Source of the DNA: Phoronis ovalis
Lineage: Eukaryota; Phoronida; Phoronidae
Length of the DNA stretch: 33,805 bases
Reading direction: 5' to 3'
Assembly (NCBI GenBank): GCA_028565635.1
Contig: JAOXYB010020404.1
Location: 1 to 33,805 of the forward strand
Both the position numbers and the translations under genes were made by a program. Shown in pieces: positions 7,530 to 17,282 of the stretch. The notes under the pieces were generated by a model that worked only from the letters and a program-made list of their open reading frames with translations, was not told the origin of the DNA and did not search any database. How positions within the stretch are numbered: the first letter of the stretch is position 1; the number at the start of each line of letters is the position of its first letter.

Positions 7530-10500
7530 GTAAATACATTCAATTATTGTTGCAAGATTGAATTGTTGTTGCCTTATAGTGTACTTAAACTCTGACTTAC
7601 ATCTTCATGCATATCCCTTGCTGGCTGCTGACCCTGATCACTACGGACCATAGGATAGTAAAGGAGGAGTTGTACTTGATGCATGATTTGAATCTTTTTA
7701 ACACCCGTGATTTGTGAAATACCAAAATCTGGTTATGAGTTGTGATTACAAAATAAAAAACTTCACCATGTTTTGTACAACTTAGTAAGTATCCATAACC
7801 TGTGAAAGTATGTTTACAAACTGTGGACTTTGCAGGAAACATATTTGTGACCCTCCAATGTGAACCTTAATTGAGTATCCCCCTTCCGTATATTTGTTAA
7901 AAGTTTGTTAAATTTAGTTAACTCTCAGCAGTTTACAGCACTGATGGAAAGTATTATTGTAAGCTGATTAATTTTTTTTCTATGATTGACTATAATTGTA
8001 AATATTCCTATGCTTAACTGACATTTGTTAAATGTGAGGTCTGCTTACACTTTGCAGGTTCTAGAGAATCTGAGGAAGAGTTCTCACATTTATCTCCCGA
8101 AGAATCAAAGACACGTTTGAGAGAACTTGTTGACAAGATGGATGATGACGATGATGGTAGCGTATCTAAGGATGAGCTTACACACTGGATTTTCAACTCA
8201 TTCAGGTAGACCAATGAGCAAACTTAGTACAGATTAGGAGGTTTTTGGTAGATGTTAAATATTGAAGTATAGATAAACACATTTTCTTTATAAGAAACAG
8301 GAAAATAAAAAAATTATCTTGAAAATTTTTATTTTGCATGTGCTGAAGTACGCAATGAATTTGAAATGTAGATGATGTTCAAGAAACACTGTGAAATTGA
8401 GGATGCTGATTGGCAAGCGTCAAGGATAGAAATTAACTTTACCTGGACTACCAGATTTCTCAAAATTGTTGACCAGGTCCTCCTCATCAAAAATTAGTTG
8501 CTACCTCTGATTTCTCTACAATATTATTTATTGTGTAGGAAGTGACACTTTGAACTAATCACAGATTACCAATAATTACAGCAGTAGTTGACATAATTTT
8601 TAAATTTCAAAATTTGTTATATGTAGGACATTAGACGAGGAAGAAGCTGCACAAAAACTAGCAGAGCACGATTTAAACGGTGATGCAAAATTATCTTGGT
8701 ATGAAGTAGTTGAAGGCACGTATGACTATACTTTCGATGAGATTGATCAAATGAAGCTACCCGATTCAGGATTTTCAGAAGATCAAATTAAAACGGTGCA
8801 TGAGGTACAGTAGCACTAAAGCTGTCAGTTAGCAATCTTGTTCAGTTTTATTAATTCTGTAAAAAGTAAGTAAAGTCTGTTCTGGGCCAAATACCGGGGC
8901 CATATGTGGCTAGTTAAAATGTATTTATCACAGCTTACTTCCCAATATGTTATAAACACTGGTACCTATTTTTACACCTGGGTGGAAAGAAGCGAATGGG
9001 GGGTGAAGTGTCTTGCTTAGGAACACAATCAGTAATGGCCCATGCGGGATTCGAACCTGCAACCTATCAATCAGCAGTCCAGCACTTACCTTCTGTGATG
9101 CTAGCTTAATCTTTGGAAGGGTGAATAAATATCCATTCGACTCAAAAACTGACCAATCCTCCAAAATTGCGAAAATGATTCACAATACAAATGGTCAGTC
9201 TTATGCTAAGGTTGTGTTATTCATTGGGGGAAACTGCTCTGGCTGATGTCACACTAACAGTCGCTATGTGATGTCATCAATGTCCAGCTGGAAAAACCAG
9301 AAAATTTACCCTGCTTTTCATGACATTTATAAGATGCTTTTAGAAGAAAATTATGTATTATATATCTGTGCGATTTACCTTTAATTGTAATTTCAGTCAG
9401 GTATTTTTGATATCCTATACACGTATAGTTAGCGCTTAAAGTTAGCGCACTCATAAATCAGGAAAAACTACATGTGAGTGTAGAGTTGGTCTAGGCTAGG
9501 TTTGGAATGCAGCACTTATTAAATTGTTATTACATTTTAGTATTAGATTTATTATTTGTGTACATTTGATGGCATTAATTATGAATTGATTTATTTGTTA
9601 TATTATCACAATGAAATCTAAAATATTTAGTCATATTTGTATATTACTTTTGCCATGTTTAAACAAACGAAACAATAAATTTTAGACAGCCAATCATTGG
9701 TGGAAGTATAAGTTAGATAAAATCATATGACAAATTAGTAGAAGTAATTTCAGTAGTCATAATTATAGACAACATTAGATATATCTAAGACTAACTATCT
9801 ACACATATAAATTTGATAAAAACTGTCATATGTACATTGAATGTTGTTTTAATTTATGCATTACATCATAGATTTAGTGAAATATAATTCACAACTCTGC
9901 ACATACACTCTGTCAAATCTCATGTTTTAAGCGGGAGCCAAAAATCTCCCATTTTCATGTTAAACTTAGTCAACACATAATTTTGAAATGTTAAAAATAT
10001 TTTATGTGAAATTACTATTCAGGTTTAGTGTTTTTTATATTTAACAAGTGTCAACTGAAACCTAATTCTGTTGTAATTAACACTGTTCCATACTCTCTCG
10101 TTACAAAATTTTCCATTAAGAGAAGTCTGTTAGATTTTAGCAGTTTAGCATAATCTGTCGTGCCTTCTGTTGAATTCAAATTATGACAATATCTGCTGGT
10201 GAAATCAAGTTGTGACAAAATCTTTCGATAAAGTCAAGTCGTGCCAAAATGTGCCGGTGAAGTTTAAAATAGGATAGAATCAATTTTTTTTCTGCATATA
10301 AGACTGGGTGTTAGACACGTGGTCTTACGTGAGAGGACACATATTCAGGGAAAAATTTTGGCTCCATAGAGGCAAGAATACGCCTTTCTCTATGCATTTG
10401 AATGGAGAGTTTTTGGCCGCATCACATGAATAGAAAAAAATGGACATTTAATTGGCCACCATTTTGCAGTTTCTGATGTCGATGGCTTTCGCTCAAGCAG

Positions 10501-13500
10501 CTCAAAGTCCAAAAAAATCTTGTCACTATTCATTCTAGGATTATTATAAAGAAATTTGGTAAATATAACACATCGTGTAGATTTTTTTGGTTCTTGATGA
10601 GTTAAGCATGAAACAGTATCAGCTGTCAGTTGAAATTTGAGAAAGAAATAGATGTTTTTCATGCATAAATAAAACATTTAGTGACAGTGCTTTAAAACGT
10701 CCGATCTGTTGCCAGGTGAATGACCTACTTAAGGTTCCCAGGCAGACTGGTCTGGGGGAACAGACTCTGTGGATGTTTCCACTGTTTATGATCAAAATAC
10801 CTTATATGCCAAAGGTTTAATCGTGAAATATCAATTATAGCTCAAATTAAAAAAATAAACGCGCTAACTATAGAGGCTAATTATGTCTATAGGGCGAATC
10901 CTGTTATTTGCATTGGATAATTTTAACATAAGACACAGTTTTAGGGATCTCTATTTAAAGTTAATCTTGATTAAGTTATCTGTAGGGTGTTGGACTTTTA
11001 AAATTTGTTTAAAAAAAGTGAGTTTTTACACAAAAGGATCCCCTTGTTGATTACATAATCATGTGTGGCAGAGAGGAAAAATAAATGTTCATAGTCTTCA
11101 AGTTACTGCCTTTCCAAAAATGCTTAATTTGCTATGTTATCTTAAGTTTTTGTTCAACATTCCAAAATTTGAAAAGAAGTTTGTAGTTCCAATAAGTTGT
11201 TCTGAATGGGTTTTCGCCCCCTTAAGTAGAACAGTTGTTAGGCATACAAAATAATTGTTTTTATTTATGAATACATACATATTTGCACATTTCACACTTT
11301 AAAATCTCAGCCATTCACAGTTCATGGTAACAAACTCATTCACAGCTGCTTTCACCATTCACTGTTGAAGAATGACGCATTCACCATTTACGCAAAAGGT
11401 ATACACTCCCTCAGTAATTAAGTAATTTAAAACAATTAAGTTATGTGAATTATATTTCAAGTTTCAGTTTTAATTGATATGTTTATATTTTGCAGCAAAT
11501 GGTACTTGATCAAGAAAAGTTTAATGTTGCTGATGTAAACCATGATCATGGGCTAGATGCTTTAGAGTATGCAGGATTTCTTCATCCTTACGATTATGAA
11601 CACATGGCAGAGTCAGAAGTGAAACGTGTATTGAAAGAGTTTGATGCTAATGGAGACAAAAAGATATCAATGCAGGAATTTGTCAAGGACTGTAAGTAGA
11701 ATGCTTTCAAAAAGGAATAACTTTTTTAGAATGTGTGCAAACAAAACAATTAGTTTAATGTGTATTAAGCAACTTTATAGGCACCAGAGTCCATGATGGC
11801 TCCTGTAAGTGAAAGAAAATGATAGGTAACTGTAACAAATAGATAAATAATAGCTTATTTTTTAGTATTATGGCAATATGGTAATCAAAGTAATAATAGA
11901 AAATGAAATTAAAGTAGATAAGAGTGACCAAGTACATAAGTGGCACATAATAAATATTTCTGGCAAAAAAACCGGGTTGGAGTTGTTTATAGTAGTGACA
12001 GCTATTAAAATTGATATTTGTTTTCAGCAACTACATCAATATCATCAGTAGAATTTAAAGGCATCCAGCCTTCTGGGATGTCCTAAGCTGACCAGATCAT
12101 TTTTGTGGCAGTTTGAATAGTGAATAATCTAACTTTCTGAAAAAAGTACCTATGTGTGGAAATGTAATAACATTCCTTTAAAATTTGTCTCTCTTTTCCT
12201 TGATGCTTTAGTTGAAGATGAAGAATCTCGGATTTCAGAGGAAGAAAATTTCCATTCATATGACGAAGACAAGAGTGGCTATTTGGAGACCAGAGAAATA
12301 GCTGCCTGGGTTACACCAGACAATGAGGAGGTATTAAAATGATCCATATTTTAGTTGAGCATTTTTTTCAGGAACTGCTTTTTTATTTCCCTATCCCTGT
12401 TTTTCTCAGCTTAGCTTGTTATCAATAATCTATATACTACTAAACGAAAGGATTTCATCCTTCTCACTGATATTACGTCTAGGTGCGCACCACTATTGGT
12501 GTGTAACCGTGTCTGGTAGATTACTTACATTCTCATCTTCAGCAATTTTTACTGTCGACATCGTACTTTCTGTGCCCGCTACGTAGTTGTACGTTAAACA
12601 CCTTCTCATCAATGGTTCCTACCATTTAACTGAGACACTAATTCCCAGCCATAATTCCTAACCTATATGACGACAATGAAGCATAGCTCCTAATGTATAT
12701 GAGGACCATACCCGCAATAATCATTATGTCCATATCTAGTATATTTTGTAACTGTGCCATGCCGGTATGTATCTCAGTTTTTATCAACTGATCCATATGT
12801 AAATGTGCAACTGAATTTTTAAGACAGATGCATATTAACCAATCGAATTTTCCATGGGTCATGGATGGTCACAGATGAATAGTGGTCAATGAGCTTATTG
12901 ATTTAACAATGGGTAGTCGGTTCTAGCTAGGTTTCTTTTAGTGGGATTTTTATGGCAGATCTGTTTAAGTTCACATGATACCACCTTGTTTTCATTGTAA
13001 GTTGCTTGATTCCAGTGGAGAGTAAAAATCCAAAAGCAGTCTGCACTCTATCGCTCTGCTATCGCTGTTGAATAGGCATGTGTAGGGAATTAATTAATTA
13101 ATTACCCTTTGCTTTATCTGGAATCCTGGGGGTCTCTTGGGTACATTTTGTGGTGAGGGTGTGCCACTGAAGGTAAATTTTTTGGACTTTGGAATCAACA
13201 TCAGATGTCATAAATAATATAGCTCATTCGTTATTTGTTTTATTAGATATTGTTCACTATTTTGCATGAAACTAGACCCGAAATATACCTTTTCAAAAGA
13301 GATCTTGCTATACCCAAAGATCTCAATGCTATACCCAAAATATGCCACAGGAGCAGAAAAGATACTGAAATATACTAAAATTCGTCAGAAAAGGTACCCG
13401 GAGCCAGAGGCACATCTCCATCAGCTCCATGCACCCCGGGGTTGGCATATACACTTTGATTTATCTGACATATGGTATTATGTAAACAGAAATCAAGTCA

Positions 13501-13763
13501 TCATTAATATATGAATTTGCTGAATTTCATAGTTATTGACTGTATCGAACAAATGTTGGGATGAGTTAACATTTAACTGTTTATAGTCTTGTTGCATTCT
13601 TCATTTTCAGGCCGCAGAAGCAGAAATGTCACATCTCATGGCAGAAACTGACAACAATAAAGATGGTCGCCTGAGTCCAGATGAAATTGTTGAAAAATAT
13701 CAATTGTGGGTTGGAAGTGAAGCCACAGATTATGGAAATCATCTACTACGTGATGAACTATGA
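7391..13763 (+). CDS. RCN2: reticulocalbin-2-like ER calcium-binding protein (gene span, complete)
   Basis: Joins 7391-7529, 8058-8205, 8627-8804, 11496-11691, 12212-12330 and 13611-13763: 933 bases, 310 codons plus TGA, close to the usual 310-330 aa of the CREC family. An N-terminal signal peptide (MTQFLVLVLFGLCYAG) and a C-terminal RDEL (307-310) place it in the ER lumen. Six EF-hand loops lie at about 75-86 (DDDDDGSVSKDE), 111-122, 168-179, 205-216, 238-249 and 274-285 (DNNKDGRLSPDE). Loops 2 and 3 lack the usual glycine at position 6 (Ala, His). The tail SEATDYG, the WIFNSF after loop 1 and the poor third loop resemble reticulocalbin-2 (ERC-55) more than calumenin. The family buffers calcium and assists secretory-pathway proteins. 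The start is set by the signal peptide. The orthologue assignment within CREC is moderately sure, the family certain. Confidence 0.93.
8058..8205 (+). CDS. RCN2: RCN2-like exon 2: EF-hand 1
   Basis: Acceptor TTTGCAG ends at 8057, donor GTAGAC at 8206. It encodes LSPEESKTRLRELVDKMD and the canonical first EF-hand loop, then WIFNSF. Confidence 0.95.
8627..8804 (+). CDS. RCN2: RCN2-like exon 3: EF-hand 2
   Basis: Acceptor TATATGTAG ends at 8626, donor GTACAG at 8805. It carries the HDLNGDAKLSWYE loop and ends in phase 0 at TVHE. Confidence 0.93.
8880..9120 (-). mobile_element. tRNA-derived SINE
   Basis: On the minus strand a Pol III B-box GGTTCGAATCC (plus-strand 9047-9057) lies in a tRNA-like head (GGACTGCTGATTGATAGGTT before it; the A-box is degenerate). 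It is followed by a body with TGTGTTCCTAAGCAAGACAC, CACCCAGGTGTAAA and GGTACC, a central domain widely shared by invertebrate and fish SINEs. I cannot say which named superfamily it belongs to. It lies antisense in the reticulocalbin intron. Confidence 0.85.
9932..10420. repeat. weak inverted repeat pair in reticulocalbin intron
   Basis: GGGAGCCAAAAATCTCCCAT near 9934-9952 is the approximate complement of AATGGAGAGTTTTTGGC near 10401-10417. It may mark the ends of an old element of about 490 bp or two copies of a dispersed repeat. Confidence 0.35.
10157..10265. repeat. degenerate ~29-bp minisatellite, about four units
   Basis: Successive units begin GTCGTGCC, ATTATGACA, GTTGTGACA and GTCGTGCCA, each followed by a variant of AAAATCTGCCGGTGAAGTCAA, spaced about 29 bp apart (the first is shorter). 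Confidence 0.65.
11496..11691 (+). CDS. RCN2: RCN2-like exon 4: EF-hands 3 and 4
   Basis: Acceptor ATATTTTGCAG ends at 11495, donor GTAAGT at 11692. The first loop DVNHDHGLDALE has His instead of Gly at position 6; the second is DANGDKKISMQE. The FLHPYDYEHM segment between them is typical of the family. Confidence 0.96.
12212..12330 (+). CDS. RCN2: RCN2-like exon 5: EF-hand 5
   Basis: Acceptor TGATGCTTTAG ends at 12211, donor GTATTA at 12331. Phase matches exon 4 (split Phe221). It carries the DEDKSGYLETRE loop followed by AAWVTPDNEE. Confidence 0.92.
13611..13763 (+). CDS. RCN2: RCN2-like exon 6: EF-hand 6 and RDEL tail
   Basis: Acceptor TTCATTTTCAG ends at 13610. It encodes the DNNKDGRLSPDE loop, SEATDYG and the final LLRDEL, then TGA at 13761-13763. 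Confidence 0.96.
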   Translation, partial: AAEAEMSHLMAETDNNKDGRLSPDEIVEKYQLWVGSEATDYGNHLLRDEL

Positions 13764-13764
13764 A

Positions 13765-13770
13765 AATAAA
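13765..13770 (+). promoter_or_regulatory. poly(A) signal of the reticulocalbin gene
   Basis: AATAAA starts one base after the TGA stop, so the shortest 3' UTR would be only a few tens of bases. Further AATAAA copies near 14640-14660 could give longer transcripts. Confidence 0.6.
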
Positions 13771-13949
13771 GCACTTATTATACAGAAATTGTTAATATGT
13801 ATGACTATACTAATCTAATTTTCTCTGCAATTTGTGTTCATCTAGAACATTTTACTGTCTGGCAGTAACAAATCTATTTTTTCATCAAAATTGTTAAAAT
13901 GTAGTGCAATTACATATATATACAAATCTACCTATCTTCCGGCTGGTCT

Positions 13950-13979
13950 TTGTTGTTGTTGTTGTTGTTGCTGCTGCTG
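13950..13979. repeat. TTG/CTG trinucleotide microsatellite
   Basis: About seven TGT/TTG units passing directly into three CTG units. It abuts the left end of the MITE-like element at 13983. Confidence 0.9.
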
Positions 13980-13982
13980 TAT

Positions 13983-14378
13983 CCTGGGGAGGTTACCTTG
14001 TAGACATATGTACAGGGGGGGTGCAGCCCCCACTTGAACAACTATTTTACTGAAAAATATTGTACACTTGCACTACCATTCTGCTTAATTGTGTCGGTTA
14101 TACTACCTATTGAAATTTTAGTGCCACTTTAATAGATGATATATTTTTACGTGGTTGCATTTTCTTGATTTTGCAAAAATTATAAAACTCTAGTAATGAA
14201 AAAGAAAAATCATTAAACAAAGTATATTTCTGAAAAATGTAACACTTAAATTACCATTTTACCCAGGGGGAGGTTTATTTTACCTAAAAATAGCTGACAC
14301 ATAAGCTACCAAATAGGCTAAAAACATATCCCATAAGTCCTGCCCCCCATCTGGGAATATTTAAGTAACCTCCCTGGG
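13983..14378. mobile_element. candidate 396-bp MITE-like element
   Basis: CCTGGGGAGGTTAC at 13983-13996 and GTAACCTCCCTGGG at 14365-14378 are inverted repeats (12 of 14), with weaker similarity inward including a G-run and CAG. Inside, two direct segments share CTGAAAAAT, ACACTT and ACCATT (about 14050 and 14230). No open frame of note and no clear target duplication. Confidence 0.55.
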
Positions 14379-15743
14379 TGCTGCATTTTTGCATTATTAT
14401 GTAATTTTGTTTTTAATCTCTTACAGCTGGTGTAGTGATTTTACTCTCCTACTGAAATTCTTCTGATATCAAATCAGTATTTAACTTAATACCTCTTGTG
14501 TTTTCATTACTGTATCCTAAGAACATTACATTTTATAGTGTAATTTGTAGGGTAACATGTGTGCATATGGGATTCCCCTTTTCCATAAATTATGGAATTA
14601 ACAAGTTTGAAATATTTTTTATTCCGAACAATAAGACTTATAAATAAACAGAAAAAACGAATAAATTACAGGGAATCCTATTTTTGTACTTTCATTGCAT
14701 AAGTGCCATTAGAACAATCCATGTAGATTTTGTGAATCACATAGGTCGAGTAGTCGTTAGTGTTGCTTCTTTAATATCGAATATTCCGTCTTCCATTGTC
14801 TTGTAGAATCTCATTTATTGAATTTCCTGTGTACATTTTATTAAACATTAGCAGTGTTGTCATTTAATAAATCCTTTTAAAATACCAGTATATGAAAAAA
14901 ATAGTTGATGGTTTTCTCAAATATGAACATTCTTGCACAGCTCAAATGTTTCATTAGGTTAACCTCTAGTTGCAGTAAATCATATAATTATTTGTTTTGT
15001 TTGTGACACACTTGACACTGGCATTGGCATATCAAGACAAATTCCAAACCGAACTGAAGCTACAGCCTCTATCAACATGTCTCACTGACTAGTTTTTTAA
15101 ATGTCCAAAAAGAAAATAATGTACTGTGACCTGCAATTGCATCTTTCGCCTAGATGATGATGCCTTCTTGGGGTGACCTTATTCACTTTTACATAATCAA
15201 TTTATAGGTAAAGCTGTAGTTACTCTATCAATTACTCTAGCTTTTAAACTACAACCCACCATGTTCCATTACTCTATAATAATTCCTTTCGATAATTGTT
15301 TTTAATTAATTGAAAAATAATTGATTAAAGTTTAAAACAATGCAACAAAAATCGATTATCCAATAAAGAAATATCAAAAAATCGTTAAAATCAATCAATC
15401 AACTGTGAAGCTTATTATACTACTAATGATCATATTTAACAACTTGCAAATAACACGAGTATTTGATATGATTATTTAAAAAGTTGCAATTATGTGCTGT
15501 TGTAAAAGCTAAGTACATTGAGCGTACAATATTAGTATTTGGATGTTGAGCAAATAAACTAATGTTGTTACGCAAATTCCCACCAGGTGGATCATAGTAA
15601 CTTCTTACCACAGATTACAATCTTGAGCGCACTGGTCCGGGAGGGGGTGCTTGCCAAAAAACTTAGTGAGAGTGTGGATGAAAGTGGAGTCTGAAAAAGG
15701 AGGACTCGTGTGGCGGAATATACAGTCACGTCAACGGTAGTGC

Positions 15744-16052
15744 CCGGGGGGCAGCCAATATGAAAGTGGGTACCCATGTTCCAATATGGCTTTTCAAACA
15801 AGCCCCTAACGAAGTGAAATTCTGCAAAAAATACACCCCTAAGGAAGTGACTTTTGGAGAAAAAACACCCCTAAAGAAGTGTCACACCTCTGAAAAACCA
15901 CCCCCGGGACCACCCCTTTTCGTGATTTCAGCCAAAAAACAGACCCTAAGCGTGTAACGCGAGTTACGCACCGGCGGTTCGAAAAACATACCCTTTCACG
16001 CGAAATTTTGTTGGAACATGCGTACCCACTTTCATATTGATTGTCCCCCCGG
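15744..16052. mobile_element. 309-bp MITE-like element with CCGGGGGG ends
   Basis: The first 39 bases and the complement of the last 40 share CCGGGGGG, then CAATATGAAAGTGGGTAC and CATGTTCC with few differences. The inside holds a three-unit, ~32-bp tandem motif (ACCCCTAA.GAAGTG at about 15803, 15836 and 15868). Open frames across it are products of the repeat, not genes. Just outside is a perfect GTGGGAG-TG-CTCCCAC hairpin (16052-16067), and GCGCACTGGT-like words recur at about 15625, 16066 and 16100. Confidence 0.8.
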
Positions 16053-17000
16053 TGGGAGTGCTCCCACGCACTGGTAAATACCGACAAGGGGATTATTTTT
16101 AGCGCACTGGTCAATGATTGGGAAGGATTTCAGTTACTGGTACTTTCCACGGATCCTGCATTGTGCAGTATATAATTCGTAAATGTTGATATTGCCCGGA
16201 GATAATGAGATGTGATAAAAATGTAAATAGGAATAAAGTTACCTCGTGCCTAAATTTCCTTGTGGTAATTCACACCCTGGGAATTCACAGTTTTCGAAGA
16301 AAGGAGGATTTTACATGTTATTACTTTATATTGGGAAGGTTTTTTCTGTTTTATAATTCCAGTTGCGTAACATGAACCAATAAAATAATGAAAAGTCAAA
16401 AATAAAATTGCTGCTTCACATGGGCGATACGAGCAAATGAGTTGAAAATCAGTATTTGTTATATAAAAAATAAATAGAGGCAAATTATTTCTTAATTATA
16501 TAATTTTCTCTTTACACAGGTAATTGCAAGTTTATAGAGAATTTATAATCCTATAATCATAACATTATATCCTTGGTAACTAAAACATCGATAATATTAG
16601 TCGTCATGTAGATATACGGCTGAAGTTGTTTTGGCGACAATTTTAATTACAGACGCCCGTAAAACAGATAAAATAGGTAGACACTCTATTGTTAGGGAAC
16701 AAGCTAATAAGATACTTATTACGAAAAACTTACATCATTTTGGAATAAAAATAAAAAAACGTCTCACAGAATCTAATTATAATCTTCATATAATCGGCTT
16801 ATCGCAATGTTAGAATGCAGTGCGCAGGTGCTAGAATTCTGTGGTTAGCCCGGAGGCGATAAGACGTTTGACACACAGTGAGTGCTCCACTAAGAATTTG
16901 GTTGTAAAAAGTGATTTTTCGTGAACTAATTTATAAAAGAATCATGTAACAGAGGCAGATGGATATATAGAAAAACTATAGAGAAAAATATATTTTTCTA

Positions 17001-17033
17001 ATGGAGGAATTAGGACAGAATCTAATTGTTTAA
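17001..17033 (+). other. short upstream ORF in TRPN 5' leader
   Basis: ATG at 17001 followed by nine codons and TAA, ending 36 bases before the TRPN start. If the leader is transcribed through here it could reduce translation of the channel. That it lies in the mRNA is inference. Confidence 0.35.
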
Positions 17034-17069
17034 AGCAACTTCAAACTTGCCACTGAGGAATTTAAGGAA

Positions 17070-17282
17070 ATGTCGGCAAGTACCAATTCCAGTGGGGGTT
17101 CTGCAAAGGGTTCAGACTTGGGAGACGGGAAAGATGCTGACAATTTATCAATCAGTTCGAATTCAACATTATCTTCTGGATCAAAAATTCTCTCTCTATG
17201 CCAAAAAGGAGATTGGAGTGTTCTGGAAAGTATTTTGAGGACATTGGAAAAGGGAAGCCCTGAGGCTGGTCTCCCCGATGAG
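17070..17282 (+). CDS. TRPN1: TRPN exon 1: Ser/Gly-rich leader
   Basis: ATG at 17070 (MSASTNSSGGSAKGSD), donor GTACGT at 17283. The leader is low complexity to about residue 45; from SGSKILSLCQKGDWSVLES onward it resembles the helical segment before the first ankyrin repeat in NOMPC. Ends in phase 0. Confidence 0.85.

Larger units (their letters stand above)
7530..13610 (+). other. reticulocalbin introns
   Basis: Introns at 7530-8057, 8206-8626, 8805-11495, 11692-12211 and 12331-13610. The 2.7-kb third one holds the SINE, an inverted-repeat pair and a minisatellite. The first, second and fourth show nothing recognisable. The fifth holds repeat-looking DNA at about 12429-12900 and 13260-13450 (ending ACCCCGGGGTTGGC) that I could not classify. 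Confidence 0.75.
13771..17000. other. intergenic region between reticulocalbin and TRPN genes
   Basis: Contains the trinucleotide repeat and two MITE-like elements listed separately. Elsewhere (14380-15620, 16070-17000) I see A+T-rich DNA with no recognisable gene; the TRPN promoter and 5' UTR presumably lie toward the right end, but no core promoter motif could be supported. Confidence 0.65.

Noticed and set aside
8014-8214. Serine-rich minus-strand frame
   Set aside because: Exact shadow of reticulocalbin exon 2 in antisense.
9035-9110. Functional tRNA gene on the minus strand
   Set aside because: The B-box is good but the acceptor stem and A-box are degenerate and the sequence continues into a SINE body.
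8928-9246. Open frames of 77-78 codons on both strands
   Set aside because: They lie in or read out of the tRNA-derived SINE; the cysteine and proline-rich look comes from the SINE body.
10390-10677. 95-codon minus-strand frame in the reticulocalbin intron
   Set aside because: No recognisable features; part of it overlaps an inverted-repeat arm.
12429-12900. Helitron (begins TCTATATACTACTAAACG after an A)
   Set aside because: I could not find the expected 3' hairpin followed by CTRR, so the classification is unsupported.
15760-16114. Overlapping open frames on both strands
   Set aside because: They are explained by the MITE-like element and its internal tandem array.
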